Positions 13,600-26,516 of a stretch of 64,000 nucleotides of DNA are shown here, piece by piece. How positions within the stretch are numbered: position 1 is the first letter of the stretch; every line of letters starts with the position of its first letter. The DNA lies in contig NC_060207.1 of assembly GCF_021130785.1 (NCBI RefSeq), positions 198,474,001 to 198,538,000 on the forward strand, read 5' to 3'. The translations under genes and the position numbers were made by a program. This DNA comes from Homalodisca vitripennis. Its lineage: Eukaryota > Arthropoda > Insecta > Hemiptera > Cicadellidae. Below the pieces are notes generated by a model. The model made no database searches. It saw only the letters and a program-made list of their open reading frames with translations, and had not been told where the DNA came from.

Positions 13600-16402
13600 T
13601 GAGAACGATAAGCAAAATTTATAAAAATTAACACCACCTGGAAAATGTCATATTTTCATAAGTGATAACCAAAATTAATGTTACTTTAATTGGAGGAAAT
13701 TGCAGGATTAAGCCCATCCAAGTGCATGTTCCAAAATAAAGATTTGTTCGGACTCATTCGTGATGGTGTTATTGACCCATTCATATTTTAAAAGAAAACT
13801 CAATAACGGGCATACTTACGTAAGTTGCTAAAACTTTATGTATTTACAAAGGTTGATGACATTAAACAAGGGACAGGATTAATTTCCTTTTAACTATATC
13901 GTTTCTAATGCATTGCAATAGCTATGTACTTGCTGCATTGAACGTTAGTTTCCAAAACAGGTATATCGCAAGTTAATGATTAATCCTATAGTCTTTTTGT
14001 GAGTTCCGATACAGAGGCATAATATTAAGATGCTCATACTTTACATGACTTGTTTTATGGGTGGTGGTATGTAAAAGCATTGCTTTATTCTAAGAAATTG
14101 CGTCACTTTGAATCCCTACTAGAGAGGATTACTGCAGCAGACACATTCCGTTACACACGATATGCTCTGCAAGTAAGTTTTCAGAACTGGATTGTCGCTT
14201 AGACGTATGCAGGCAACGAAATGTGCGTATACAGAACTCTATTAAACGTGCGCAAATCTTGTGAACTTATCTTTCCATAAAATATTTTATGTATTTTTTC
14301 ATTAATTTCTCTTGAAATGATACTTTTAATATCGTACTTTTTTTATAAAACACCCGTTAATCTAACTAAAGCACATCTTAAGAATTTCCTTTTTACAGTT
14401 GGCTTAAACATTTTACTCCTTTGAAATTCTCTTCGGTAACGCTCCCACTAGAACACATTCTAATTATAAACAACTAAATTGTGTTCTGACTCCCGTTGTC
14501 TGTTCACGGCAGATATTATGTACTTAAAAAGAATTGATTTATTTGTACATTAAAGGCTTATTAACACCTTTTGGGATACAAATTATTTGGAGTATTACAT
14601 AAGGTAAGAATTAAATTGAATTCTTAATATTTGTTAGAATTAAGATACATAATAGAGCTCATAATTGGATCGTTTTCGAAGCAATTACGTAAATGAATTA
14701 TGCCTACACATTAGCGTGTGTGGCTTGCATTCATTCCACAAATAATATGAGTTGCCCTCTAATTTCATTTACGGGCACATAAACACAAACACACACACAC
14801 AACACTTTTTTAATGTGTAGTATGTTTACTGGAATTGTTCCTCTCATTCGTACTACACCGATGACCTTTCTTTCTCCCATGAATTTACGCTTCATCATGA
14901 TGTTACATCGTCAAAGAATCAAACTCAAAACTTGTTTTCACAATAAACATGAATTATTTTAACATTCTGTTTGATTTCTATTGCCTCTCTTCTCTAAAAC
15001 AGTTTAAAGTCAAAGTTTAGATTAGAAAGGTTAAAATTTCTCAACAGTTGTAGAGAAATCATAGTCAGATTGTTTTCAGTTTCAAAGGTTTTTAACAAAA
15101 ATGTATGTTTTATAATAAATGTCAATGAAACGTCATATCCTTAAGTTCATTATGTTATGATTTAATCAGTTGCACTAATTAAAACTAAAGTCATAACTAT
15201 CCCTCCTATTTCATTTAGTAATTAACCGATTCATTAACAAAACCACTAGCTTTTTTGGTTAGATCAAGACAATCCTATGTACCAAGTTTCAACTATGTGC
15301 CCAGTTTAAAGTGTCTATGAGATTTCTATCATAGTTCATCGCACAGACGAGCTAACGAATAATGATGTGGCTATAAGTATTCCCTTGCGACTTCATAATA
15401 AAATTCCCCTGTTTTAAAAATGATAAATAGCAAAACAATAATTCATATTGATTTATAAAAGAAATTAATAAGGTATAAATTATATAACTGCACTTAATAT
15501 CTTCAATTGTTTAATAATACCATATTATAACGATAGTATCCACGTGTTTCTCTTTCACCCTACAGTAATTTCTATGTTAATATACATCTAACCAGTTATT
15601 TTAAATTGTTATTCATGAATTTTAAACGTACGCTTCCAAGACGGTGAATTCTGTATCATATAAATAATATATGATATTTATGGTATATATCATATATGTA
15701 TATGTATATATTAGAAACAGTAAGCCTGGCTTGAGATAAGTAGCTGGCAGACAGGAAGTCTGTGGTTAGGATGTAACTGAATGTATCTCCCATAAGAGAA
15801 TAAGAGAATATGCTTAAATATCGTAGTGAGAGCCCATGTTCAAATAACTCCAAAGAGCCCATATTACGGCCGAAGGAACGCAAGGTCTAATAACACGTAA
15901 ACTCTTCTTCTCGTCTAAAGCCCGATTATTTCATGTATAAACCAAATGTCTCCTAACAAAAATGCATCGGATGTAGAGGCAAAGTTTGTGAATTACGAAT
16001 AAATAAGTTATTGATACAATTTAGTAAGTGGGTTAAACTAAGCAATGGTTAAACCAAAGATGTAAGGATCTTTCAATCGCAGGCTTAGTACAAAATAGCT
16101 TATCTGGACTATAATTTATCTCAAGGTTTCAAGGAAACACAACTGATAAATTATATTAATACATATGGTACTATATCTTATACTTATTAGTGCTATATAT
16201 ACTTAAAAATACAGTTGGATTTAGCATTTGTTTTAATCCAAAATAAAAACACATCTTTGCTTTGCATTGGTTTTTCAAATGACTTTTTTTAATATACTAA
16301 GACATTTTCGCAAAATTTAAATTATGTTAACCTTGAAATAGCCTAATATTTAAGTTTTTAACAAATTCCTCATAACCGTATGTGACTTATGAAATGTTGT
16401 AA
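13600..16402. other. Intergenic DNA, nothing recognised
   Basis: AT-rich, with a short imperfect (TA)-type stretch near 15,660-15,712 and a short CA tract near 14,785-14,801. No gene or transposon signature seen. Confidence 0.45.
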
Positions 16403-16444
16403 AACTGTACTTTTCTTTGATTTATATCAAAGAAAAGTACAGTT
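16403..16444. repeat. Perfect 19-bp hairpin
   Basis: AACTGTACTTTTCTTTGAT at 16,403-16,421 is followed after the 4-base loop TTAT by its exact reverse complement at 16,426-16,444. There is no T-run of terminator type after it. Confidence 0.9.
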
Positions 16445-16607
16445 AAAAAATGTTTAAAAAATCATTAAACACACATTAAAAAATGTCACATATATAAAAT
16501 AACAATCAATTTTAGGCCAACACTATGAATATTATGAGTAACAATAAATCTATCACTAACGACAATCTAATATCCCGAAAGCGAGCGTCACTTGACAGAT
16601 TCAACAA

Positions 16608-16680
16608 TAGCCCGGTCGGTCGCCAATAGCACTGATCTCTACCATTGTGACGTCATTATGGCGCGGTGTCAGGAATCCTG
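16608..16680 (+). repeat. Dispersed repeat copy with TGACGTCA
   Basis: This is the partner of the inverted copy near 8,860-8,940. The shared core CCATTGTGACGTCATTAT includes TGACGTCA at 16,648-16,655. Confidence 0.45.
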
Positions 16681-17689
16681 TCTGCTCCATTACCTCTTTT
16701 GTCAAGCTGCCATTAAATGCTAATGACTTATTTTTACTGCAAATATCATGTACTATTTAAACTGTATAGCTAACATTTGCTATTAACACTGTTGCATACT
16801 AGTAATATGTAATTATTTTAGTTTTATATAATATTTCCCTTTAATAGTTTTTAATATTGTATTTTAGAGTTATATCTAAACTCGAAGGAAACGAGACGAG
16901 TGAGAGCTGAAGCATTACGTAAATAATTGTATTGGTTTAGTCATTATCATGAATCAAAAGTACAAGCCTAACCACTCATTGTTTGCAGTTCATTAAAGAG
17001 CAGTTTTAAAAAAGCTCCTAGAATTTTGGAAAAATTAGATGAAGTAATTTTGACATTTTAATGATGGATTATGACTGTACCAACCTTAGAACTCCTCAGA
17101 GGCTGTAATATGGTATCAGTCTCTGCAGACTGCAAGAACGCAATCAGTCTCTACAGAATTGCAAGAATAAGATTAGGCTCTGTAGAAAATGGGATAGTTC
17201 ACTTGATTCATTCATTTATTTTATCTTCTAACGAAATTACACCAGTGGTACAATTAAATAAGATCAAAAACAATATTAACGATTACTAATAATATTTTCC
17301 CCAATAGTATTTTCTTATATAATTAAACAACAACAAATTCACAAAATAAATAATTAAAAAAAAACAATTAATAAGTAAGTAATATAAGCTAATTAACAAT
17401 ACAATAGGTAAATAAGTCAAAGACAACAATAGATAGTTAAATTTCAAAACGAGTAATAGTAATAAATTTGTGATGTGTGATAAGAAACAAATAACAACAG
17501 AAGTGATAAAGAATTGATAAATAACCATATGCAAAAATAGTAATTATAACCTGCTACATGCAAGAAAAGATAGTCAGAAACATGCGTAGACATAAAAATA
17601 ATCAACAAAAAGCTTAAAAATATAAACAATTATAAATAAACATTAACATACATGAATACGTTACTAAATCCGATACATACATACTCGAA

Positions 17690-17706
17690 TAACGCGCGTG
17701 TGCGTA

Positions 17707-17734
<28 letters not shown>
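17690..17734. repeat. (GT)n microsatellite
   Basis: Alternating GT preceded by CGCGCGTGTGCG. Confidence 0.95.
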
Positions 17735-17737
<3 letters not shown>

Positions 17738-18636
17738 AAGGCTAGGTGTTAGTTAGGTCTTCACAAAGAAGCCACTTTTCTTCTGAATGATGCGACAGAC
17801 ACCCTACCGTATATATTATAGTTTTGAAACTTTGAATATTTTTTGTGTGATGTAAGTTATTTATAGGAGAGAGTAGAGACCTTTTCTTTTGTATTTGTAG
17901 AAGAAGAATTTTATTTTGTTACTTATATTGGAGAATTAACAATAAATGTAATTTGAAACCGTTACATCGCGTATCATTATGAGTTCATAACCTGCAGGTG
18001 TCAAGCTTTACTGGGTTATTTTGCCACTCGGATAATCGTTTTGATCCCGCAACAACACTATTTATCACAATTTTTTTAAATCTACAGTAGATACAGACCA
18101 TTCAGTTAGTCATGTTTAACGCACAATATTACTATTAATTTTGTAAATTATTAGAATTTTAAACTAAGAATCGATTACCACATTAATTCAGACTAAGCTC
18201 AGATTTAGACTTATATTCTAGCCATGCCCTTACTAAGATTTCAATGTAGGCTGTAGAATACAGTAACCACATAGCTCTTAGGGGCTATAAAGTTACCATC
18301 TTACCAACGTGTGTTGAAGTCAAATATTTATAGACGCCTTCCTCTCTTATTGCCAGACATTATGTTAGACTATCATTATACTTAAGCCATGGTTCGTTTC
18401 CACCTAAGGTATTTCACCTAAGAAATTCTCAGATCAACAGAATTTTAATACGTAGACCACAACTTTTTTCCATTTGAGACAGTAAAATTAGCTGTACTTG
18501 CCTCTGCAAATGTATAGCAAATAGATCAAATCAGTAAAGTAATAATGATATTTAAACTCTTTGCAAGGTGGACACGAAATCTTAGCTCCTAAGGCTAGAA
18601 CTAAGAATAACAGAAACATTTAAGGTGTTTGAAATA

Positions 18637-18767
18637 GGATAGTTGATTCGTTAAAAAATAAATACGTGAAACAGAAGTACATATAAGAAATACTTCCACA
18701 CTTAAAATATTTCTGTCTATACATACTTCTGTTTCAACCGTTTCTTTTTTATCTAATCGACTATCTC
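18637..18767. repeat. Imperfect fold-back repeat (MITE-like)
   Basis: About 45-bp arms (18,637-18,682 and 18,723-18,767) share GATAGT.GATT..., a T/A-rich centre and GAAACAGAAGTA in inverted orientation, with several mismatches. The spacer is about 40 bases. It is possibly a miniature inverted-repeat element. No target-site duplication was confirmed. Confidence 0.6.
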
Positions 18768-19207
18768 ATAACATAGATATAATATATTTTTATTGTATAT
18801 TTCTTAATATGCAGTAAATTATAGAGCTTAGTTAAGTATTTAAACTACTTAGTTCATGTATAATCATAGACCAATATAAGTTTTAACTGTTTAAAATAAA
18901 TAGTATATAAGATTTCGCCGAATAAAGTAATATTTGTTCCTCATTAGGAGAATTGGAATGCCCTTATCAGCTTCCACAACGTTACACAAAGGAAGCAGAC
19001 CACAGTTTAATTGAGAGAACATTTTACTTCTATGACTTTTTAAATGAACAGGAATTTTAATCATTTATATACCTTCTTAAGGAGTTATTTTTTTATTTAA
19101 AATATTTAAATACATGGAAGATTATTTGTTATACAGTTACATTGAAATAAGAGAATTATCTTTATTATGTTAGAGATGTAGCCTCGAAAAGTGTTTTATA
19201 AATATAT

Positions 19208-19364
19208 ATAACATAATATGAATAAACCTTTAACACTTTTTAAACTTTTATTTTTGTTACGATGTACATTTTGTACCTGAAGATGAAATCACTGATTTCG
19301 AAATGTACATCGTAACAAAAATAAAAGTTTAAAAAGTGTTAAAGGTTTATTCATATTATGTTAT
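19208..19364. repeat. Perfect 64-bp fold-back with CTGAAGA...GAAA centre
   Basis: Arms 19,208-19,271 and 19,301-19,364 are exact reverse complements over 64 bases, with a 29-base spacer. The spacer reads TGTAC CTGAAGA, then a 6-bp stem (GAAATC/GATTTC, loop ACT), then leads into GAAA. CTGANGA-stem-GAAA is the conserved core order of hammerhead ribozymes, which are known in Penelope-like retroelements. The arms may represent inverted element ends. No reverse transcriptase is nearby. The perfect identity of the arms indicates recent origin or gene conversion. Confidence 0.8.
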
Positions 19365-19848
19365 TTATAATTATCTTTAGTCTAGTAGTAATATAATCAC
19401 ATTGTTAACAATATAATATACTTTAAATATCTTAACTGAAACAATCAAAATGAAATATATATTTAGAAAAAGAAAATATTTTAGGAAAAACAATCTCGGA
19501 AAAGGTAAAAGCTCATGCCTTCATTGATATATACATGGAAAACAACGATATTAAAAATATTGCTCATTAATGAGAAACAAGGTGTTAAAAAGGGGACGAA
19601 TTTAATGAGATCCCTTCCACATTATGTTGTAAGGTGCGAAATGTATTGGGAGGCAGAGGTGTACACAAAGACCCCAACACTATTGTCTTTAACTGGTAAA
19701 ACCCCGTCACTGCCAGATAACATCTCATCTCTAATGTTAATTGTGCGCCATTGTGTGATAAATATACAGCACATTGTTGATGCAAGGGATGTCACAGGCA
19801 GCGCCAGAATGATCTTGTCTCATTATCTAAGATAGATTTGGTTGTTTC

Positions 19849-21408
19849 ACGTGTGCCACGCTCCATGTTGCCCGGAGGACAACTAGACCTTCTGTCTTCC
19901 GGATCTACGGTGCGCCGCTTCGGGTCCTCGGCGAAGGGGAGTCCTACCAACACCTTGGAGTCCCCACTGGGATGAAGGTGGCTCAAACCCCGGTCGCCAC
20001 CATCGCCAGGTTGGAGGCCGAGACTGAGGCCGTCCTTCGGAGTGTGCTGGCACCTTGGCAGAAGTTGCACGCCTTGCGGACCTTCATCGTTCCGCAGCTG
20101 GAGTTCAACCTCAAGACCGCGCGGATCCGCAAGACTGCACTTAGGAGCCTGGACAGTAAGATCAAGTGTGGTGTGAAGAAGATCTTCAACGTCCCTTCAC
20201 GGGCCAGTGCCGAGTTGGTCTATCTCCCACCTTCCTGCGGCGGGGCTGGACTCGTCCCGCTGGCTGACCTCTCGGACCTGGCCGCCATCAACCACGCGTT
20301 CAGGCTCCTCACCTCACCGGATGCCAGGGTGGCTTCGCTTGCGCTGGAGGGATTAGCGGCCTCTGCGGGCCAGAGGAGTGCTGCCCGCGCCGGAATGGAG
20401 TTCCTTGTGGGTTACCTCAATGGCGACTTCCCCGGGAACTCCAATGTCGCCACCACTTTTTCTGCCGCGCGGGCTGCTTTGAATAGGCTGAAGAAACGCC
20501 TACCTGACCTGCGCTGGGGTTGGTGTGCCGGCAGGGCAACATTTCAAATCACGATCCCTGGGGATAGGGCCCTCAGGATCGTCGACAGGGGCTCCCGTCA
20601 CACGCTGTCCGCCAATCTGCGCTCCTCGCTGCAGCAGCACTTCAGGGCCATCCTTTCCGCGAAACCCGACCAGGGAAGGGTGGCCAGGGTCACCACCACC
20701 TGCGCCACTGCCAACCACATGCTGCACGAGGGACGCTACACACGTTTTGCGGACTGGCGGTTTGTTCACCGGGCCAGGTTGAATGTCCTCCCTCTCAACG
20801 GCTGCCGACGCTGGGGAGTCAACGATCGGCGTTGTAGGCGGTGTGGTCAACGCGACGAGACCACCGCCCACGTGCTCTGCCACTGCACCTCCAGCCTCGC
20901 TACTGGCATCACGCGAAGGCACAACGCCGTCCAGGATCTCCTCGTCGCTGCCATCAGACCTGCGGAGGGAGTTGAGGTCCGCGTGAACCAGCGGGTGCCC
21001 CTACAAGCGCTGCTCCAAGGCCGAGACGATTTCCCGGAGGAGATGGTGCGCTGCCGTCCAGATGTGGTGATGATCGACGCTCACAACAAGATCGTCAAGA
21101 TCGTCGACATCGCCGTTCCGTACGAGGACGGCTGGCGGGCCATCGAAGCTGCGCGGGAGAGGAAGCTGGACACCTATGGACCACTCGCCCGGATGCTGAC
21201 GGCCGGAGGCTACAGGACTTCCGTGGATGCCTTCATCGTCGGCTCCCTGGGTGCGTGGGACATCGCCAACTGGGGGACCCTGGCACGCCTCGGGGTTCAC
21301 CGTAGATACGGCACATCCCTCTCCCGTCGCTGCGTCTCCGAGGCCATTCGCTGGAGCCGGGACATTTATGTCACTCATGTGTCCGGCGTCCAGCAGTGGC
21401 AAGACTGA
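19849..21408 (+). pseudogene. R2-like non-LTR retrotransposon, 3' part of the ORF (RT thumb, zinc knuckle, endonuclease)
   Basis: The frame is open from about 19,831. The element signature starts near 19,849 (ATLHVARRTTRPSVF... then LGEGESYQHLGVPTGMK, typical of the end of the R2-type reverse transcriptase region). It then holds a thumb/linker, a CCHC zinc knuckle (CRRCGQRDETTAHVLCHC, about residues 289-306 counting from the ATG at 19,972) and a restriction-like endonuclease with RCRPDVV...KIVDIAVP...A...K...Y. The catalytic RT palm is absent, so this is a 5'-truncated, non-autonomous copy. GC content is far above its surroundings, as expected of a codon-biased mobile element. The annotated ATG is internal, not the true start. 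Confidence 0.88.
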
Positions 21409-21719
21409 TCCTGTTATAGTTATTTATTGTAGTTATTTATTTATTTATTGCATGTTATTTAGTTTATATGGCCGATTTTAATGTTTTATTCTTGTTATTG
21501 CATGTTATTTAGTATTTTAGTAATTATTGACCTACTTTTAATTGACACTTTTTCCTACCAGTGATATCCTGTAATACTGATGTCCTGTGACACTGTTATA
21601 TTAAGTTTATTTTTATTTAGAATAAGATATTTGATAACTGTTATTTATAATATTAGACATAAGACACTAGGTATGTAGCAAGAAAATAAAGGCAAAAAAG
21701 TGATTTATAGGTAAATTAG
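21409..21719 (+). other. Probable 3' UTR of the R2-like element
   Basis: AT-rich sequence directly after the stop codon. TTATTGCATGTTATTTAGT occurs twice (about 21,437 and 21,497). The exact 3' end is unclear; the mariner-type element begins at 21,722. Confidence 0.4.
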
Positions 21720-21721
21720 TA

Positions 21722-22971
21722 CAGTAAAGGTTGGCGCATATGTTTCCCTAGAAGAGAAATTTAAAGGCTTTATAGGTTAATTGAATAAAACACTTTTAGG
21801 CAAGAGAATATTTGCTATATTAAATTACTTACATATTACTATACAATGTTATAGCAGTTGTTCGAAATGCCTACCGTGATTTGGTATACACTTCACTCAA
21901 CGACTGAAAACAGAATCACAAAGTTTTTACGATAAAAATTTATCGTTATTAACAAGTGCAAATGCATTTCTAATTAGGTTTCTGAGTTCTTCAGAATTTT
22001 GCGGTATTGAAGCATACACAGCCTCCTTTATATACCCTACAGTGAAAAATCAAAATCACATTGAGTAGGGTCTGGCGAGCAGGCATCCATTCATAAAATG
22101 TGTTAAAAAAAATTATTTACGAATTTGGATACCGAAATGCCAAATGAGCGAATTAATATTAAAAGCAGGTTTGTTTCTGTGTTTGGGAAATACTACTTCT
22201 TGTAGCAACAGCAAGTAACTTCCTGAGTTAACATCTCCTTGAAGAAAATAAGGACCAATCAGTGCAGTACTCGAAATACTTCCCTTTACCATAACACCGG
22301 GCACATTGAGTTCTGCTTGGATTAGGTTATGAGGACTTACATCCGACCAGTACACGCAGTTATGCCGATTAACCTGTCCATTTAGTTTGAAACATGCCTC
22401 ATCACACCTCAAAATTCATCCCAAGAAATTTGGATCAGCCTCTGAGCGGATAATTCATTGCCTCACAGAATCCCAACCGCCTATCGGAATCATCCTTATG
22501 TCTGAGGATGTGAGTAAATATAGACGCTATGGTTTAAATTTTAATTGCTTTAACATTCTTTGCACGCTTCTTCTTTTTCTTGTTCAGCAGATGTCTTACG
22601 AGTCGATTTACCGTACTGGCTACAAAAGCTTGAGCAACTGTCTGCCGGTTTTCTTAGTTGCAAATTGATCGTAGGCTACCGAACTTTAGGGCATTTAAAA
22701 CAATTCCTGTGTTTTCAAATAATCTTATTTAAAATCCTCATATACAATTGAGAGGGTATCACGAAACCTGGTTATTTACCACTAAATTCTTCAACAGTTA
22801 TAGCAGTATTTTTATTATGTTTCCACCACAATTGAAGGATGAAAACTCGTTGTTTTTCACTGGAACAGATAACAATGAATTACTCCGTGTTTCTGCCAAC
22901 TTAACATTGTTACCAACTCATTGAAACAAAATATCCCAATTTATGGAGAAACTGAAATATGTGCCACCCTG
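21722..22971 (-). mobile_element. Decayed Tc1/mariner-superfamily element
   Basis: A 1,250-bp unit flanked by TA on each side (21,720-21,721; 22,972-22,973). The ends are imperfect inverted repeats: left CAGTAAAGGTTGGCGCATAT and right, read inward, CAGGGTGGCACATATTTC. The length and TA target are those of mariner-type elements. It contains a minus-strand transposase relic spanning nearly the whole unit. Confidence 0.75.
21848..22890 (-). pseudogene. Tc1/mariner-type transposase relic
   Basis: Read on the minus strand in several frames. The pieces, in order, are: an N-terminal helix-turn-helix-like part (EKQRVFILQLWWKHNK), a linker with VNRLVRHL and KKRAKNVK, then DEACFKLNGQVNRHNCVYW in the open frame 22,412-22,113. 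After further breaks come GYIKEAVYASIPQNSEELRN and a C-terminal part ending near GRHFEQLL. The order and phrases match insect DDE transposases of the type with a DEATF...GxVNRHNVRIW block. The segment that should hold the second catalytic Asp is degenerate. Multiple stops and frameshifts make it inactive. Confidence 0.75.
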
Positions 22972-23309
22972 TATATTTGCTTTATTTAGATTTCTTCACA
23001 TAATTTAATTCATGTAATTATAATACTGACCTATCAGACTTTTCGGGTGCTCTTTATAAGTAGTAATACACTTTTGTATTATTTAATTCTTATTAGGTAT
23101 TATCTAATAATGTGTTTTCACTGACTTTTTTAATTAGCAAGTTATGTCATAAATTTATAACACAATAAATAAAACTAAAATGAATTCGTCGTCTTTATGT
23201 TTAAGAATTAAGTTCTACCATTGTTCTTTGTTAGTGAAATAGTTAACTTACCACTTAATTTTTGAATTAAATTTTTTTAATATTTTTTATAAAAACCATT
23301 AGTTAATAG

Positions 23310-23456
23310 AGTGAAACGCCCGCGAACCGCATCAGAATACGACGATCCAGTCAGAAATGGCAGCGCAGAATGAACTTCACAATGTGTACCTAAAATAACC
23401 CGCCATTTCTGATTGGATAAACCTTTTGAGATGCGGTTTGCGGCATTGAACTCTAC
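23310..23456. repeat. Imperfect fold-back repeat (MITE-like)
   Basis: Arms of about 50 bases (23,310-23,359 and 23,401-23,456) share, inverted, ATAGAGT...GC.GCGAACCGCATC and CAGAAATGGC. The spacer is about 42 bases. It is GC-richer than its surroundings. It resembles a small non-autonomous DNA element. Confidence 0.65.
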
Positions 23457-26233
23457 TAAGTGAGCTCTTTCAAATGAGGTATCACTCGACCCATGCTTTC
23501 ATTTAAGATTTCCATGTTTTCCTCTGTGGGCCGTCCCCCCATGGTTGGCATGTCATGGTAATAGCAAGGAAAAATAGTTTACATAGCCATATGACACTGT
23601 GCAAAGTTTATAGATGTTATCTCCTATGGTTTTTAAAATATTAAGCCGTACCCACACTTTTCAAACACCTTGTATAAATGAAGCTTCATGCAACATTTCA
23701 GGTCTATAAGTCAGGTCATGTTTGAGATATCGTGGGGACAGACTGATATGAAGTTTTTCTAGAGTTATGAGTGGTTGGGTTTGCTAACTGTCAGCCAATT
23801 ACGTCAGATCGTCCAGGTATCTACGTGTGATTTAATTTTACAGTGGCGTTAAAAAATTCAAGTTAGCAATTGGCCAATTCTCATGAAGGCACCCAGTCAA
23901 GTGGATAATTCATTTTTGTTTACAATGTAGAATACCTCAACAATGGTACTACTTCGTAAGGTACTTCAACCGTTATAGAGGTGGACATAACATAAACAGA
24001 TACATTAAACATTAAATTATATTCAATATGCTCCGAGCATTACAGTTAGTACGTTACGTAATAAAATGATTAACTACTATGGTGTTCACTATATTAACTC
24101 GGTAGAATACTTTAAATGTGAAATATACATGATTTATAGTATACAAAATAAGCCACACTGAAACTCATAAAATAGACACAATATTAATTAAAATTTACGT
24201 TTAGATATATGCATTAATCCTGCCTAATACCAAATAAATAATACAATTTACAAATCATAATTTCAAATATTGTATGTTATATTAATTTTAATATCACATA
24301 AACTCAAATAATTTAAACACGTATTGATTATTTACTTCTTTTAGGATAGAAAATAAACTGTCTCAGGATTGAAACTAAAATAAAATAAACCAGAACAGTC
24401 AAGCCAGAAACAATATTTTTATTTAATTCAATCTTCAAGTCGTTTCTATGACTTGTGATATCTGTGACAGTAACAGTGGCTGATTTGGTTTATAAGGTAT
24501 CATATGAACCAAACAACCATGAAACGTGTACCGGACTAATTACAGCGGCACAAAGCCGATTGATTCCACCAAAGAGTTGTCCGTTTGTGTGCTTACTGTA
24601 CATTTGTTATAGATCTCCCTTGACTGCGAACTATGACGGTTCACCTCTCAGTTGATCCTATGTATTCATTCGTAGATACATTAAAGCAAATGCGTTTTCA
24701 GCGTAATCAACCAACGAACGTATACCAGACTCTGTATGGTTCCCAATACGTCTGTAGAATATCATTATACTGCCCAATAGCCAAACGAACTTTATTGTAT
24801 TGTTCAAATTAATCTTTCCCGTCGTAGACACCAGACGCTGCACTAAGCGGTGAAATGAAGCGAAACTCGATTTTCGCACTTTGTAGATAAAACCCTGTAC
24901 ATGCTGGACCTGCCGTATAGACCATACAGGATAGTCTTGTATGAATAGATCCTAGGGTTTTATAGGTTATGACGAAATGATGTGCTTTCAATCAAGTGTT
25001 TTCAGTCATGTAGTGTTTTCACATGTTCAGAAAAACCTGCAAGCAAAGACTTTAGCGATTTTCACCAGAACATCATTTGTTATGCCATCTTATGGAACTG
25101 ATTCAGTCGATGATATGTCTAACGTCTAAAAAGGATGGTACTCACCCCTTGTCCGTTTGAATGAGAAAGAATCCTCTATGATCAGACTGTACTTCGAAAT
25201 ATACATTTTTGAAAAACATTTTGCTATAAAAATATAAATTATATACCATATTCGTTGCTGGAATACGACTATGTAATTTCCTATTATAAATTACTAACAA
25301 TATTATTTGTCAAATTAATTTTTAACCTCCTAATTTATAACTGATTTAGTGAGAGTGTAAATTTGTAATTATAAAACTAACTTCAACGTTAAGTACTTGG
25401 AAAGTATAGTTCCATAATCACAACGAACGGTATAATATACGATTTTCCAGAATTTTTTTATTAATGAAGAAACATACCAAACATACTTTCGGGATTCGAA
25501 AAGATAATTGCGGTATTGAATGGTAGTTAAGTTAGTGATGTCCTAAAATAAAAAAAGGCTGAGCTTCTTCTTAGCTTCTAAATATTTATCCATACAACTG
25601 TTTTCTGTTTTTAGTCAAAAATGTTTTATGTCCGTAGTTACTTTGTAAAAATACAGTTGCTAGAAGTGTAGGTAATATGTTTCCTAGGCATAGTAATGAC
25701 CATAAGGATAATAGTGATTAAAAATATGTTAAATCCATTTTTAAAATTTTAACATCGAATTTATTCACATGAAAAATTTTAATACTTACATTTATAGCTC
25801 AAGCTCGAAAAAGTTATTATGAAACATTTTGGCAGTGCCACGTAGTTTAAGTTTTGTATTTAGGTTATATTCAAACACACTCTTAGTTAATAGAATTATC
25901 TGGTATAAATTTAACAGAAAAATGTTTAAAATGAAACTGACCAAAATAAAAATCAAACGATATAGCTGTATAATGTAACTTATGGTTGAGGTAAATTATT
26001 GCATTAAGATTATAAGATGTTCAGTAAAAAATAAGATAAAACTGAAAAACATTGTAATAAACATATAAATTGACTGACACCACATTAAAAATCTAAAACT
26101 AATTTTTCTTCTTTAGCTGAATATTTAGCATGTATTTTCAGATTTCAGTACTTGTCTAAATCTAAAGTTCTCTCCAACTCATCCTTATATAAACACAGGT
26201 CCCATGAATTTTTTATATTTTTTGTGAAATGCA
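23457..26233. other. Intergenic DNA, nothing recognised
   Basis: AT-rich. Reading frames at 24,455-24,655 (+), 24,658-24,879 (-) and 24,809-24,991 (-) lie in a less AT-rich patch but have no domain signature and overlap one another on opposite strands. Confidence 0.4.
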
Positions 26234-26389
26234 TCTATGAACTAGGAATCTGCCAACGCTCCAAAGTATATCGTGTAGGCTACCAATTTACTATCACAAC
26301 ATCAGGATATTGTTTACGCCAGGATGTATTTACGCCTGTTTCTATGGTCATAAAGAACAATATTTGTCGAATAAGGATATTGAACATCT
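26234..26389 (+). repeat. Dispersed repeat, copy 1 of 3
   Basis: About 85% similar by eye to the reverse complements of 28,181-28,335 and, more distantly, 51,299-51,446. The best-conserved core reads TACCAATTTACTATCACAAC and GACGCCAGGAT-like sequence. In this copy it reads in frame as YQFTITTSGYC.RQDVFT, and the same peptide can be read in copy 2. It may be a coding fragment of an unrecognised repeat family. Confidence 0.7.
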
Positions 26390-26447
26390 TTGAAATTTCA
26401 GTACGATCAGCAAAGTACTTTTTACGTGATTGAGTAAAACACACACA

Positions 26448-26451
<4 letters not shown>

Positions 26452-26505
<54 letters not shown>

Positions 26506-26516
26506 ATATATATATA
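26452..26516. repeat. (TA)n microsatellite
   Basis: Alternating AT/TA with one phase slip. Confidence 0.95.

Noticed and set aside
17286..17629. Hydrophobic minus-strand frames resembling membrane proteins
   Set aside because: Leu/Ile/Tyr-rich translation of very AT-rich DNA; no family similarity.
19515..19835. 106-codon frame just before the R2-like element
   Set aside because: No recognisable domain and an equally open antisense frame; left unannotated.
20500..21402. Several antisense and alternate frames of 60-140 codons in the R2-like element
   Set aside because: GC-rich DNA gives long open frames by chance; only the frame with zinc knuckle and endonuclease motifs is real.
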